Both the position numbers and the translations under genes were made by a program. A model generated the notes under the pieces. That model ran no database searches, was not told where the DNA came from, and saw nothing but the letters and a program-made list of their open reading frames with translations. From the NCBI RefSeq assembly GCF_900167105.1, contig NZ_FUXE01000004.1:70051-134050 (forward strand): a DNA stretch of 64,000 nucleotides, read 5' to 3'. Below are positions 43,859 through 53,578 of this stretch, one piece after another; position 1 is the stretch's first letter; each line of letters starts with the position of its first letter. This DNA comes from Porphyromonas circumdentaria. GTDB taxonomy: Bacteria > Bacteroidota > Bacteroidia > Bacteroidales > Porphyromonadaceae.

Positions 43859-44445
43859 GAGAAATAAAAACATTGAGCATCTTTTGGCTCTTGATTAGTG
43901 CTTATCTTTTGGTTGCATGTACCTCCAAGGGGGCTGATAAATTTTTGTTGAAAGAAAAAATGAACATGCAAGAGGAGTCTACCCCCTCTTCCTATCCCAG
44001 TGAGCCCTCACCCTCCACGCTACACTTTAGTTTGGTTTATGCACATCACTCAGATTTCGATTGGGATTGCTATCACTTTGCCCTCAAAAATGTAGCGACA
44101 GAGGCTTATGCTCCCTTTGCTATGCCCGTTGTTCATCGTCGAGAGGTAGAGCTTTTCTTCGGTAAGCCCACCTTGACAGAGAAGCCCCTCATTCCTAAGC
44201 CCATAGAGGAGATAAATGCCTTTTGGGGTAGGGATAAATCGACGCCCATGGAGCTTATCGTTTACAAAGACCAAGGGAGCAGAGTGGCGAGTATCTTCTT
44301 CCTACTGAGAGAGGAAGCGGGTGCGCCTATCGTGGGCCCCGTAGCACGAGCCGATGGCTGGTCGCTTTGCCGTTGGGTAGATCAGAAGTCGCCCAACCGA
44401 TTGCCCTACTTTGAGGTGCGTTTTACTTCGGAAGAGGGCTTGTAA
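43855..44445 (+). CDS. Small lipoprotein, paralogue 2 of 3, coupled to the C10 peptidase
   Basis: This 196-residue protein has a lipobox L-L-V-A-C near residue 22. After a linker rich in S and P, the mature part has W-D-C-Y-H-F-A-L-K-N, A-Y-A-P-F-A-M-P and F-F-G-K-P-T-L-T-E-K-P-L, shared with its two paralogues. The ATG overlaps the peptidase stop (ATGA), so translation is coupled. In Bacteroides and streptococci C10 peptidases have inhibitor genes next to them; this protein could be one, but no sequence match proves it. Confidence 0.8.
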   Translation: MREIKTLSIFWLLISAYLLVACTSKGADKFLLKEKMNMQEESTPSSYPSEPSPSTLHFSLVYAHHSDFDWDCYHFALKNVATEAYAPFAMPVVHRREVELFFGKPTLTEKPLIPKPIEEINAFWGRDKSTPMELIVYKDQGSRVASIFFLLREEAGAPIVGPVARADGWSLCRWVDQKSPNRLPYFEVRFTSEEGL

Positions 44446-44637
44446 GGAATAGTTAAAAAGGGGGTCGCAGGACTCTCTTCGATAGAAAATAATTGGAGGA
44501 GGCTTTGTTGCGTGCCGTTGTTGCAGGGTGTTGAGACCGAGAGGAGGAAAAGTGCAGAGAGGTGCGAGCCCCGACCTGAATATCGACAATCGCTGGGTAA
44601 GTGCGGTGTGGGCAAGAGTCTCCATATAGAATAGCGT

Positions 44638-45216
44638 ATGAAACATTATGTAGTAATAGGACTACTGCTCCTCCTTTGGGGCAGTATGGGGTTGGTGAGT
44701 TGCCGACCCAACGGACAGAAAGAACCCATTGTAAGGGAGCAAGATAAGAGAGCACAAGACCCTCTTAACCCCGACCGACCAGCCCCAGCGGCACTCACCT
44801 TGCTTTTCGTCTATGGCGACGAGCCTGAGTACGATTGGAGTGCCTACCACTTTGCACTAAAGAATAGCGAGGCAGGTCTGTATGCCCCCTATGAGAAGCC
44901 CATTCTGGGGAGGAACAGCGTAGAGGTTACTTTTGGTATCCCCTCTCTTACCGAGAAACCTCTCATGCCTGCTAATCAATCTGTTAAGGCGATGTGGGGC
45001 ATTCAGAAAAGTTATGCCGTCCTACTTACCATAGCCGATGCCCAAGGGAAAGAGTGTGGACGTCTCGAGCTTGGCATAACGGAAAACAAAGTGCCCGTTA
45101 TCAACTATATCGATGGGGCAAAGGGCTTCCGCCTCTGTCGCCTCGTGCAGCAGAGTACCCCCTACCGCTTCCCCTACTTCGAGGTGCAGTTTAACACCCC
45201 AAAAGACCCGCAGTAG
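44638..45216 (+). CDS. Small lipoprotein, paralogue 3 of 3
   Basis: This 192-residue protein has a lipobox G-L-V-S-C near residue 22 and the family phrases W-S-A-Y-H-F-A-L-K-N, L-Y-A-P-Y-E-K-P, F-G-I-P-S-L-T-E-K-P-L and a C-terminal P-Y-F-E-V. It is closest to the copy at 43855, with which it also shares R-L-P/R-F-P-Y-F-E-V at the end. A gap of 192 bases and a downstream terminator suggest it ends the group. Function unknown. Confidence 0.8.
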   Translation: MKHYVVIGLLLLLWGSMGLVSCRPNGQKEPIVREQDKRAQDPLNPDRPAPAALTLLFVYGDEPEYDWSAYHFALKNSEAGLYAPYEKPILGRNSVEVTFGIPSLTEKPLMPANQSVKAMWGIQKSYAVLLTIADAQGKECGRLELGITENKVPVINYIDGAKGFRLCRLVQQSTPYRFPYFEVQFNTPKDPQ

Positions 45217-45249
45217 GGCGCATCACAACCTTTTTGCTTTGATAGCAGA

Positions 45250-45283
45250 GGCAGGCTCTTTTCGGTAGGGTCTGCCCTTTTCT
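45250..45283 (+). terminator. Terminator after the lipoprotein group
   Basis: GGCAGGCTC (45250-45258) pairs with GGGTCTGCC (45268-45276), two pairs being G-T, followed by a T-rich tail. Confidence 0.65.
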
Positions 45284-45436
45284 ATTATGTAAGTTAAGAG
45301 TGTTAATAGATTATTTATAGGATTTGTTTTATACTTTTGTCGTCTGTATAGTATGTGGTGTAGTAATTGTCTTCGTAAGCTGAAAACTTGCTAAAATAGC
45401 CACTACTCAAAACTCCAATTATTCGGTATAAATGGT

Positions 45437-46489
45437 ATGAGCAATTTAGAAAATCAACCCGAGGAAGAGAAGAATATAAATCTCAACAAGGTAGAGGAGT
45501 ATTTTCAGTGGGCGATTGAAGCCGACCCTAAGGATGCCGATACTCTTGGCAACTATGCTGTTTTCTTGGACGATATTGTCGAAGATCATGATAGAGCAGA
45601 AGAGTACTATCAGCGCGCGATCGAAGTCGATCCTCAATATGCTAATGCTCTTTACAACTATGCTCTTTTCTTGCAGGATGTACGAAAAGATTACGATAGG
45701 GCAGAGGAGTGCTATCAGCGCGCGATCGAAGTCGATCCTCAATATGCTAATGCTCTTGGTATGTATGCTCTTTTCTTGCAGGATGTACGAAAAGATTACG
45801 ATAAGGCAGAGGGGTACTACAAGTGGGCGATCGAAGTCGATCCTCAATATGCTAATGCTCTTTACAACTATGCTCTTTTCTTGCAGTATGTCCGAGAAGA
45901 TTACGATAGGGCAGAAGAGTACTATCAGCGCGCGATTGAAGTTGAACCGAAGGATGCCAATGCTCTTGGCATCTATGCTCTTTTCTTGCAGAATTTCCGA
46001 GAAGATTATGATAGGGCAGAGGAGTACTACAAGCGAGCAATCGAAGCCAACCCGAAGGATGTCAAGGCTCTTAGCAACTATGCTGTTTTCTTGGACGATA
46101 TTGTCGAAGACCATGATAGAGCAGAAGAGTACTTCCTGCGAGCGATTGAAGTTGACCCGAAGGCTACCAATGCTCTTGGCAACTATGCTGTTTTCTTGCA
46201 GCATGTTCGAAAAGATTATGAAAAGGCAGAAGAGTACTACAAGCGGGCTCTTGAAGCCGACCCTAAGCACGCCAATAATCTGGGCAACTATGCTGTTTTC
46301 TTGGAAGAGGTTCTTGAAGACTATGATGGGGCAGAGACGTATTATCTAAAAGCTCTTGAGATAGCACCTAATCATCCAGATTTTCTTTATAGCTATGCCC
46401 TATTCCTCGAAGATGTTCGCAAGGATGAGGAGCAGGCTAATGAGTATTTCGAACGAGCCGAGGAGGCGGAGCAATCGGAAGGCGTATAG
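45437..46489 (+). CDS. Tetratricopeptide-repeat protein
   Basis: This 350-residue protein is nine tandem TPR units of exactly 35 residues (about 20-340), each like A-L-x-N-Y-A-L-F-L-Q-D-V-R-K-D-Y-D-R-A-E-E. It is acidic and has no signal peptide, so it is a cytoplasmic scaffold for protein contacts. The DNA is also repetitive (105-bp units, some nearly identical, for example 45620-45720 and 45725-45825), so the copy number may change by recombination. No partner is evident from the flanks. Confidence 0.9.
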   Translation: MSNLENQPEEEKNINLNKVEEYFQWAIEADPKDADTLGNYAVFLDDIVEDHDRAEEYYQRAIEVDPQYANALYNYALFLQDVRKDYDRAEECYQRAIEVDPQYANALGMYALFLQDVRKDYDKAEGYYKWAIEVDPQYANALYNYALFLQYVREDYDRAEEYYQRAIEVEPKDANALGIYALFLQNFREDYDRAEEYYKRAIEANPKDVKALSNYAVFLDDIVEDHDRAEEYFLRAIEVDPKATNALGNYAVFLQHVRKDYEKAEEYYKRALEADPKHANNLGNYAVFLEEVLEDYDGAETYYLKALEIAPNHPDFLYSYALFLEDVRKDEEQANEYFERAEEAEQSEGV

Positions 46490-46549
46490 CTTGGAGCGGG
46501 ATGGTGCGTGTGTGGCATTCGTAGGCGAGGCGCATCGCTCGGAAATGTA

Positions 46550-46579
46550 TTGTTATTCAAAAAGGAACTACTATCTTTG
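46550..46579 (+). promoter_or_regulatory. Promoter of gcvH-purE
   Basis: TTG (46550-46552), exactly 19 bases, then TATCTTTG (46572-46579) match the consensus. The gcvH ATG is at 46678, about 90 bases past the predicted start. Confidence 0.7.
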
Positions 46580-46677
46580 CGAGGTGCTTTTGTGGCGCAT
46601 TTTACCCCCTTTTCGCAGAGGGTGGCACAGAATAGACAAATAGTAATTACAACATTATAATCATAGAAAACGGAAAT

Positions 46678-47055
46678 ATGAATATTCCTGCAAATCTTAA
46701 GTACACCACCGATCATGAGTGGGTGAGCCTCGATGGCGATGTAGCAACTATTGGTATCACAGATTACGCTCAAGGCGAGTTGGGCGAAATCGTATTCGTA
46801 GACGTTCCTACCGAAGGTGAAACCGTAGCGCAAGGCGAGGTATTTGGCTCTATCGAAGCTGTGAAGACCGTAGCAGACCTTCTCATGCCCGTAGAGGGAG
46901 AGGTTATCGAGTTGAATGCAGAGTTGGAAGAGCAACCCGAGTTGGTGAACAATGATCCTTACGGTAAGGGTTGGATCGTGAAAGTACGCATTGCAGATGC
47001 GGCTCAAATCGATGCTCTTATGGATGCTGCTGCTTACCAAGCATTCTTGGGATAA
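46678..47055 (+). CDS. gcvH: Glycine cleavage system H protein
   Basis: This 125-residue protein has the family opening Y-T-T-D-H-E-W-V and the lipoylation site K63 in I-E-A-V-K-T-V-A-D. The lipoyl arm carries the aminomethyl group between the P, T and L proteins of glycine cleavage. The other gcv genes are not in the window. It is 39 bases before purE, with its own promoter, so gcvH-purE is probably one unit. Confidence 0.96.
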   Translation: MNIPANLKYTTDHEWVSLDGDVATIGITDYAQGELGEIVFVDVPTEGETVAQGEVFGSIEAVKTVADLLMPVEGEVIELNAELEEQPELVNNDPYGKGWIVKVRIADAAQIDALMDAAAYQAFLG

Positions 47056-47094
47056 TCGTTAGGTAGTACGTTTTAATAGATTGACCGAAAAAGC

Positions 47095-47604
47095 ATGATG
47101 ACTCCACTCGTTAGCATCATAATGGGTAGCACTTCGGACTTGCCCGTTATGGAGAAAGCGGCACGCCAGTTAGAGGCGTTGCAGATCCCTTTCGAGATGT
47201 TGGCTCTCTCTGCGCACCGTACGCCCGATGAGGTGGCCGAGTTTGCCACTGCAGCCGAGGCGCGTGGCGTGAAGGTGATTATCGCCGCTGCTGGTATGGC
47301 TGCCCATTTGTGTGGCGTGGTGGCTTCGATGACGCCACTACCTGTCATTGGAGTTCCCATTAAAGCTTCGTTGGATGGTATGGACGCTCTCTTGGCTATT
47401 GTGCAGATGCCTCCTGGTATTCCCGTGGCTACTGTGGCGATAGATGGAGCACAGAATGCAGCTTTACTTGCCGCTCAGATGCTCGCTTTGGGCGATGAGG
47501 GCTTGATGAAGCGCATGAAAGAGTTCAAAGAGTCGCTCAAGGAGAAGGTAGTGCGTGCCAATAAAGACCTGAGTGAAATCAAGTTCCAATACAAGGTAAA
47601 CTGA
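47095..47604 (+). CDS. purE: N5-carboxyaminoimidazole ribonucleotide mutase (class I PurE)
   Basis: This 169-residue protein shows I-M-G-S-T-S-D-L-P-V-M, S-A-H-R-T-P and A-A-G-M-A-A-H-L, the PurE active-site loops with the essential histidine. The enzyme rearranges N5-CAIR to CAIR in purine synthesis. Its start is one of two adjacent ATGs (47095 or 47098). It follows gcvH closely. Confidence 0.95.
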   Translation: MMTPLVSIIMGSTSDLPVMEKAARQLEALQIPFEMLALSAHRTPDEVAEFATAAEARGVKVIIAAAGMAAHLCGVVASMTPLPVIGVPIKASLDGMDALLAIVQMPPGIPVATVAIDGAQNAALLAAQMLALGDEGLMKRMKEFKESLKEKVVRANKDLSEIKFQYKVN

Positions 47605-47694
47605 AAAAGCTTTCGTTCTATTTCGGTCAAGTATATAGTCTTTGAATCCCCAATCGGGGGGAGAACATAAATAAATAGAGACTTGTCTAAGAGG

Positions 47695-47749
47695 AAGCAA
47701 CGGTACATACCACCCCAACGGAGGTGAGGTGTACGGTTGCTTTCTTTGT
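47695..47749 (+). terminator. Probable terminator after purE
   Basis: An imperfect long hairpin pairs GCAACGGTACATACC (from about 47697) with GGTGTACGGTTGC (to about 47740), followed by TTTCTTTGTT. Confidence 0.55.
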
Positions 47750-47908
47750 TATACATGGATTGTTTATATGGCATAGGCTCTCTTTGGGATTGTGTGGAAG
47801 TTGTGACGTCAACCTTTTCCACCCTGTATCTTTGTATAAGAATGGGAACGCCGTAAAATCCCATAAAAATCCAAAGCTCACGTTGAAAAAGAGAAGAAAA
47901 AGTTACCC

Positions 47909-49693
47909 ATGCAAAAACAGAAAACAGCAGAGGCATCTCACAGTGCGCTGAATTATTGCCGTCGCGCCACGAAAACGGTTACCATCGGGGGTATTCCTTT
48001 GGGGAGCCTCCACCCCTTACGCATACAGACCATGGCCAATGTTTCGACCAACGACGTGGAGCAGGGTGTGGCGCAGACCTTGCGGGTTTATGCCGTGGGG
48101 TGCGACTATATGCGCTTTACAGCTCAAGGAGTGCGTGAGGCTATAGCTCTGGGCGAGATTCATAGGGTCTTGCGAGAGAAAGGTTGCCCTATTCCCCTGG
48201 TGGCAGATATTCATTTCAATCCGCAAGCGGCGTACGAAGCCCTAAAGCATGTCGAGAAGGTACGCATCAATCCAGGTAACTTTGCCGATCGTAAGGGAGA
48301 TAGAGCCCAGTATCCCTCCGAAGAGGCATGGTATGAGGCGGGAGCACAACGGGTTTCGGAGGTGTTCGGAGCTTTTGTCGAAGAGGCCAAAAGGCTCGGT
48401 CGGGTATTGCGTTTGGGTATTAACCATGGCTCTTTGAGTGAGCGGATGCTCCACCGTTGGGGCAATACGCCCGAGGGAATGGTCGAGAGCTGTTGGGAAT
48501 ATCTCTCTGTGGCACAGGCGCATCAGTTCGACGATATTGTTATTTCGATGAAGAGCTCCAACGTGCAGGTAATGACACAAGCGGTGCGTCTATTGGCAGC
48601 CCGTCTTGATGCGCATGGATGGAACTTTCCCCTCCACTTGGGGGTTACCGAGGCGGGCGAGGGCGAAGATGGACGCATCAAGAGTGCTGTCGGTATCGGC
48701 TCTCTGCTCTTAGATGGTATAGGCGATACACTTCGGGTCTCTCTGAGCGAAGCCCCTGAGGCAGAGTTGCCTGTAGCACAGCGATTGGTGTACCACGTAA
48801 CCCAGCGTGCCGAGGCTCCTCTGCTTAGCTATGCAGGTGCTCTGGAGTACACTCCTGCTATGTTGCCCCGTACGGAGAGCCGTTGTGTAGCAGATTGTTA
48901 CGGAGGAACAACTCTCCCTAAAGTGTTGGTCTGCGGAGAGATAAGAGGGGGGGAGAAACCCCTCATCGCAGGGGATGCCCTCTTGCCCTATGGTGTGGAG
49001 TGGGAGCATCTTTCTGTCGAGGCAGCAGAGGGAGTGCACTTCCGATGCTTTGATGCCGAGCGATTGACTCCTGCCGATATAGTCAAAGTGAAGAGCGACG
49101 CCTGCACAGTACTACTCCTGCACGCTACGGGAGCCAATGCGGTAGGTGCGTGGCGCAGAGCGGTAGCACTTCTGACCGAGGAGAATTGTACGGCACCTCT
49201 TTTTTTGTATCGTAGTTTCGAGGAGGAGGCTTGGGAAGATATCCAACTCTTCGCCTCTGCCGATATCGGGTTACTTCTGTTAGAGGAGGTCGCTTCGGGG
49301 ATTGTCCTATCGTCGCCTTGTTATAGAGCCGAGGAGTTGTACTCTGTCGGCTTGGGTATCTTGCAGGCTACGCGCTTACGCTTCTCTCACACCGAGTTTA
49401 TCAGTTGTCCTGGATGTGGGCGCACCCTGTTCGATTTAGAGGGAACTATCGCGCGCGTTAAAAAGGCTACGGCACACCTGCCCAATTTGAAGATTGGTAT
49501 CATGGGGTGCATCGTAAATGGCCCAGGAGAGATGGCAGATGCCGACTACGGCTATGTGGGAGGAGCACCAGGCAAAATAGACCTCTACAAGGGGCAAGAG
49601 TGTCAAGTGCGAGGCATCCCTGAGACGGAGGCGGTAGAGGCACTCATCGAACTCATCCGCTCGCATGGTGATTGGATTGAGCCTGCCGAATAA
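47909..49693 (+). CDS. ispG: 4-hydroxy-3-methylbut-2-enyl diphosphate synthase, long form (IspG)
   Basis: This 594-residue protein begins the family core at V-T-I-G-G-I-P-L-G and R-I-Q-T-M. Near the end are the iron-sulfur cysteines in I-S-C-P-G-C-G-R-T-L and M-G-C-I-V-N-G-P-G-E. The middle insertion (about 280-480) is the extra domain of the Bacteroidota and plant form; typical bacterial IspG has about 360-400 residues. It catalyses the seventh step of the MEP isoprenoid pathway. It stands alone between purE and rplS. Confidence 0.95.
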   Translation: MQKQKTAEASHSALNYCRRATKTVTIGGIPLGSLHPLRIQTMANVSTNDVEQGVAQTLRVYAVGCDYMRFTAQGVREAIALGEIHRVLREKGCPIPLVADIHFNPQAAYEALKHVEKVRINPGNFADRKGDRAQYPSEEAWYEAGAQRVSEVFGAFVEEAKRLGRVLRLGINHGSLSERMLHRWGNTPEGMVESCWEYLSVAQAHQFDDIVISMKSSNVQVMTQAVRLLAARLDAHGWNFPLHLGVTEAGEGEDGRIKSAVGIGSLLLDGIGDTLRVSLSEAPEAELPVAQRLVYHVTQRAEAPLLSYAGALEYTPAMLPRTESRCVADCYGGTTLPKVLVCGEIRGGEKPLIAGDALLPYGVEWEHLSVEAAEGVHFRCFDAERLTPADIVKVKSDACTVLLLHATGANAVGAWRRAVALLTEENCTAPLFLYRSFEEEAWEDIQLFASADIGLLLLEEVASGIVLSSPCYRAEELYSVGLGILQATRLRFSHTEFISCPGCGRTLFDLEGTIARVKKATAHLPNLKIGIMGCIVNGPGEMADADYGYVGGAPGKIDLYKGQECQVRGIPETEAVEALIELIRSHGDWIEPAE

Positions 49694-49765
49694 GATCTCT
49701 CGACACAAATTCAGACGTTTCAAACGAGCGAAGGTACTCGAACTTGGGGCAAAAAGAGCTAACTC

Positions 49766-49796
49766 TTTGGTATATCGAATGTTTTGGCTAACTTTG
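49766..49796 (+). promoter_or_regulatory. Promoter of rplS
   Basis: TTTG (49766-49769), exactly 19 bases, TAACTTTG (49789-49796): a full match to the consensus. The rplS ATG is 100 bases further. Confidence 0.8.
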
Positions 49797-49895
49797 CCTC
49801 CGCTTTGCGCAATCTCTGTCGAGACATAATCCGTTAGAGCGGCTCGTTACATTGCGTTTGGTAGCATACATACTAATTAAAAAAGAAGAGAAAAT

Positions 49896-50261
49896 ATGGA
49901 TTTCATTAAGTTGGTGCACGAAGAGTTCAAGTCTGGCAAAGAGCACCCCAAGTTTACAGTAGGTGATACTATCACCATCGATTACCGCATCTCAGAAGGT
50001 GGTAAGGAGCGTATTCAGAAGTATCGTGGTACTGTAATTGCTTTTCGTGGTCATGGCGATAAGCGTCGTTTCACTGTACGTAAGGTTTCTGGCGAAGTAG
50101 GTGTAGAGCGTATCTTCCCTTACGATAGCCCATTTATCGAAGCTATTACAGTAGAAAAACATGGTAAGGTACGCCGCGCTAAGCTTTACTACCTCCGTGG
50201 TCGTATGGGTCGTGCTGCTCGTATCAAAGAGCGTCGTTCTCTCTCAAAGAGCGTTAAGTAA
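49896..50261 (+). CDS. rplS: Large ribosomal subunit protein bL19
   Basis: This 121-residue basic protein has F-T-V-G-D-T-I, the [12 protein letters not shown] segment, F-T-V-R-K and [10 protein letters not shown], all typical of L19. It sits at the interface of the two ribosomal subunits. It has its own promoter and terminator. Confidence 0.97.
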   Translation: MDFIKLVHEEFKSGKEHPKFTVGDTITIDYRISEGGKERIQKYRGTVIAFRGHGDKRRFTVRKVSGEVGVERIFPYDSPFIEAITVEKHGKVRRAKLYYLRGRMGRAARIKERRSLSKSVK

Positions 50262-50326
50262 GAGAGAAACTTGCACGAAAGAGAGGGTAGAACCGATGGG
50301 TGTTGCCTTACTCTGATAACATAAAG

Positions 50327-50358
50327 AGACATCCTAAGCTGTTAGGGTGTCTTTTTTT
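50327..50358 (+). terminator. Rho-independent terminator after rplS
   Basis: AGACATCCTAA (50327-50337) pairs with TTAGGGTGTCT (50342-50352), one G-T pair, followed by a run of T (from 50352). Confidence 0.9.
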
Positions 50359-50488
50359 ATAGATAGATAAAAAAGCATTGTGCCGTGTGCCTCTTAAAAA
50401 GGTGGTGTACAATGCTTTTGATGTATTTCCCGAAGTCAGAAAAGTCTTACTCAGAGGTCTTTCTCTCCGAGAGGCTCAGAAGTACTTC

Positions 50489-51139
50489 TTATTTCGCACG
50501 GTGCGTCCAAAGAGGTATGCTATAAGATATCATAGGCATGAAGGAGTGGAAAGTTCTCCTCCCCTTTTTTCCATTGCTTTGCGTTACACCCCAGAACCCA
50601 TTTATTTGGTACGAAAGACCTACTTCTAAAGTCGATCCTCCCAGTTTGAAAGCGAGATGTGTACCCAAGTCGATGGCTACTCCATGGTTCATCTCTCCCT
50701 TGCCGAGGTTGCCTACCAGTCTTTGATTGGCATATCCGAAGCCCTCGTCTAATACCCAAAAGAGGTTTTTAGTGATGGGGCGATACTGACTTGTTTTGAG
50801 AAGTATGCGGTGCGTGTTAAGCATCCATTGATTTTCTCCACCCGTAGGGATGGGGCTGGCAGCATAGTTGATTTCCTGCATAGAGTAGCTCACCCCGAAA
50901 CGGTTGTATTGCGTACCGTACATTAGAGAAAGTGTACCCTCTTCCAACGCTCTCTTGTCCAGTAATAATTCGGAAGAACGGGTTATTTCGCTACGCATAC
51001 TGCTCTCCGTAACGAGTTTGGTCATACCTATCCGACCATGGAGAGAGAGGAAACGTGTCTCTTTTTTAGTCTCTTGTGCATAGAGGGTACTGCCCAATAT
51101 AAGAAGGGCAAAGGATAGAAAGAATAGGAGCTTCTTCAT
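50489..51139 (-). CDS. Outer-membrane beta-barrel-like protein
   Basis: This 216-residue protein has a signal peptide (M-K-K-L-L-F-F-L, cleaved near L-Y-A-Q) followed by alternating beta strands with aromatic ends, such as F-L-S-L-H-G-R-I-G and V-G-L-S-Y-Q-I-N-G-F. The last strand (M-I-S-Y-S-I-P-L-W) ends close to the C-terminus but without a final aromatic residue. No family is recognised. It is convergent with rplS, and a plus-strand frame overlapping its 3' end was rejected. Confidence 0.78.
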   Translation of the reverse strand: MKKLLFFLSFALLILGSTLYAQETKKETRFLSLHGRIGMTKLVTESSMRSEITRSSELLLDKRALEEGTLSLMYGTQYNRFGVSYSMQEINYAASPIPTGGENQWMLNTHRILLKTSQYRPITKNLFWVLDEGFGYANQRLVGNLGKGEMNHGVAIDLGTHLAFKLGGSTLEVGLSYQINGFWGVTQSNGKKGRRTFHSFMPMISYSIPLWTHRAK

Positions 51140-51629
51140 AGAATCTTGTTTTTTTGAAGTTTTTTACGTGGTAAATATATATAAAAAACTAATTCGTCTG
51201 TTTTTTCTATCGTTACAACAAGAAGATTTTTAGAGAAAACAGGCTATAAGTCTACTCTGTACGCTATTTCCCCTTGTATTCATAGTGTGATTGGGGGGGT
51301 ATATCTCTATGAGGCTTTTTATATAAAAATAGATGTAACGTGTCTTTAGGTGTAAATTGTGAAATAAATTTCTATCTTTGACATGATGAGAGAATAATAG
51401 AGGGGATATTCGTGTAGGCTCCCTTGGGGAGGTGGGCTTCTCTCTCGATTTTAATACTCCAAAAAGAGTTAAACGATGGGTTTGTGCTATCCTCTCTCCG
51501 CATAAAAAGCGACTTTTTTACCTCTTATATATACTTTTATAGATAGTGCCTATAAATCTATAAATACATACAATTAAGAAACGCAACGAGAGCTAATACC
51601 TTTGTCGCAAATAAAAAAGAAAATTAGCT
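51140..51629. other. Intergenic region before the flavodoxin-like gene
   Basis: No gene is supported. TACCTTTG at 51597-51604 lies 26 bases before the flavodoxin-like ATG and is a probable -7 element, though the -33 box is poor. A second match (TATCTTTG, 51373-51380) has no gene after it. The rest is AT-rich and unremarkable. Confidence 0.45.
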
Positions 51630-52076
51630 ATGAAGGCAACTATCCTGTACAGCAGTCGTCGTGGAAAAACGGCACAATACGCTCGAGAGATTGCGATGCA
51701 CCTCTGGAGTCAAGGGCTCAGTGTGAGCCTCTGTTCGACGGCCGACTTTACGCCCGAAAAGATGAACGACTGCGAACTCTTGGTGCTGGGCTGCTGGACC
51801 AGTGGATGGTTCGTTGTCCATCAACATCCCAATCGTCGTTGGGTACAGTTCGCACAGCAGCAACTTACAACTCCCCTGCCTAAGCATCTTTTGCTCTTTA
51901 CGACCTACAAGTTTCGCACAGGGTCGATGTTCAAAAACATGAAGCATCACTTGCCTTTGGGTGGCGTAGAGGCGGTACACACCCTAAAGTCCAAAACGGG
52001 AGCGCTTACCGAAGAGCAAAAAAGTAGCCTGAATTGTATAGCGCAGCAGGTACGTGGTCAGCAAAAGGCTACATAA
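51630..52076 (+). CDS. Flavodoxin-fold protein
   Basis: This 148-residue protein begins [18 protein letters not shown], a flavodoxin-like phosphate-binding loop with S-S-R-R-G-K-T in place of the usual T-G-x-[10 protein letters not shown] follows where the isoalloxazine loop sits. It may carry FMN and electrons. It is 38 bases before the catalase gene and probably co-transcribed, suggesting a link to oxidative stress. Confidence 0.8.
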   Translation: MKATILYSSRRGKTAQYAREIAMHLWSQGLSVSLCSTADFTPEKMNDCELLVLGCWTSGWFVVHQHPNRRWVQFAQQQLTTPLPKHLLLFTTYKFRTGSMFKNMKHHLPLGGVEAVHTLKSKTGALTEEQKSSLNCIAQQVRGQQKAT

Positions 52077-52114
52077 ACTCAAAAGAAAAGCAAGAAATAA
52101 ATAATAAAAAGATT

Positions 52115-53578
52115 ATGGACGAAATCAAAAAATTGACTACCGCAGCGGGTGCTCCCGTTGGAGACAATCAGAACGTTGCGACAGCGGGTAAACGTGGCCC
52201 TATGTTGCTGCAAGATGTATGGTACATTGAAAAAATGTCGCACTTCAATCGTGAGGTAATCCCCGAGCGTCGTATGCACGCTAAGGGCAGTGGAGCGTAC
52301 GGAAAGTTTACCGTAACGCACGACATTACCCAATATACCAAGGCGGCTATTTTCAGCCAAATCGGTAAGGAAACAGAGGTGTTTGCTCGCTTTTCTACTG
52401 TAGCGGGTGAGCGTGGTGCTGCTGACCATGAGCGAGATATTCGTGGCTTTGCGGTTAAGTTCTACACCGAAGAGGGCAACTGGGACTTGGTAGGTAACAA
52501 TACACCTGTGTTCTTTCTGCGCGACCCTCTTAAGTTCCCCGATTTGAACCACGTGGTAAAGCGCGATCCCCGTACGAACATGCGAAGCGCACACAACAAC
52601 TGGGACTTCTGGACGCTCCTCCCTGAGGCACTCCACCAAGTAACCATCACGATGAGTGATAGAGGTATTCCTTACTCTTACCGTCATATGCATGGTTATG
52701 GTAGCCATACATTCTCATTCATCAATGCAGAGGGGGTGCGCCACTGGGTTAAGTTTCACTTCCACACGCATCAGGGTATTAAGAATGTAACCGATGCAGA
52801 AGCAGAGGCAATCATCGGTAAGGATCGTGAGAGTCATCAGCGCGATTTGTATGAAGCTATTGAGCGGGGAGATTTCCCTCGTTGGACTATGAAGGTGCAA
52901 ATTATGACCGAGCAACAGGCTAAGGAGATGCCTTACAATCCTTTCGATCTCACGAAGGTATGGTCTCAAAAGGAGTTCCCTCTTATCGAAGTGGGTGTCT
53001 TGGAGCTCAATCGTAATCCTGAAAACTACTTTGCAGAGGTAGAGCAATCAGCTTTTAACCCTGCCGATGTAGTACCTGGTATCAGTTTCTCGCCCGACCG
53101 TATGCTACAGGGGCGTCTCTTTGCCTATGGCGATGCGCACCGCTACCGCTTGGGAGTGAACCATCACCAGATACCTGTTAATAAGAGCCGTTGTCCCTTC
53201 CTCAATATGTACCATAGAGATGGGGCGATGCGTGTAGATGGTAACTACGGCTCTCGTTTGGGCTACGAACCCAATAGCTACGGACACTGGGCCGATCAGA
53301 ACGAATACAAAGAACCGATGCTCGAGCTTGACGGGGCGGCGTATCAGTGGGATTTCAGAGAGGACGACTGCGACTACTACTCTCAGCCTCGTGCCCTCTT
53401 TAGATTGATGAGCCCTGAACAGCAACAAGTACTTTTTGAAAATACGGCCCGTGCTATGGGAGATATTCCTAAGCATATCAAAATAAGGCACATTGTCAAC
53501 TGCTACCGTGCCGACGAAGAGTACGGAAAAGGGGTTGCTAAGGCCTTGGGCATCAGTATGGACGAAGTAGAGCTGTAA
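52115..53578 (+). CDS. katA: Haem catalase (clade 3, KatA-type)
   Basis: From the ATG at 52115 the protein has 487 residues. The catalytic histidine is H55 ([13 protein letters not shown]), the essential asparagine lies in V-G-N-N-T-P-V-F-F, and the haem-binding tyrosine is in [14 protein letters not shown]. All are present, so it should degrade hydrogen peroxide. The length fits the small-subunit class. Most human oral Porphyromonas lack catalase, so this gene marks a different species. An upstream frame from 52034 overlaps the flavodoxin gene and was not used. Confidence 0.95.
   Translation: MDEIKKLTTAAGAPVGDNQNVATAGKRGPMLLQDVWYIEKMSHFNREVIPERRMHAKGSGAYGKFTVTHDITQYTKAAIFSQIGKETEVFARFSTVAGERGAADHERDIRGFAVKFYTEEGNWDLVGNNTPVFFLRDPLKFPDLNHVVKRDPRTNMRSAHNNWDFWTLLPEALHQVTITMSDRGIPYSYRHMHGYGSHTFSFINAEGVRHWVKFHFHTHQGIKNVTDAEAEAIIGKDRESHQRDLYEAIERGDFPRWTMKVQIMTEQQAKEMPYNPFDLTKVWSQKEFPLIEVGVLELNRNPENYFAEVEQSAFNPADVVPGISFSPDRMLQGRLFAYGDAHRYRLGVNHHQIPVNKSRCPFLNMYHRDGAMRVDGNYGSRLGYEPNSYGHWADQNEYKEPMLELDGAAYQWDFREDDCDYYSQPRALFRLMSPEQQQVLFENTARAMGDIPKHIKIRHIVNCYRADEEYGKGVAKALGISMDEVEL

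Noticed and set aside
45446-46270. Long minus-strand frame across the TPR gene
   Set aside because: It mirrors the TPR repeats on the other strand; the plus-strand protein has clear TPR motifs.
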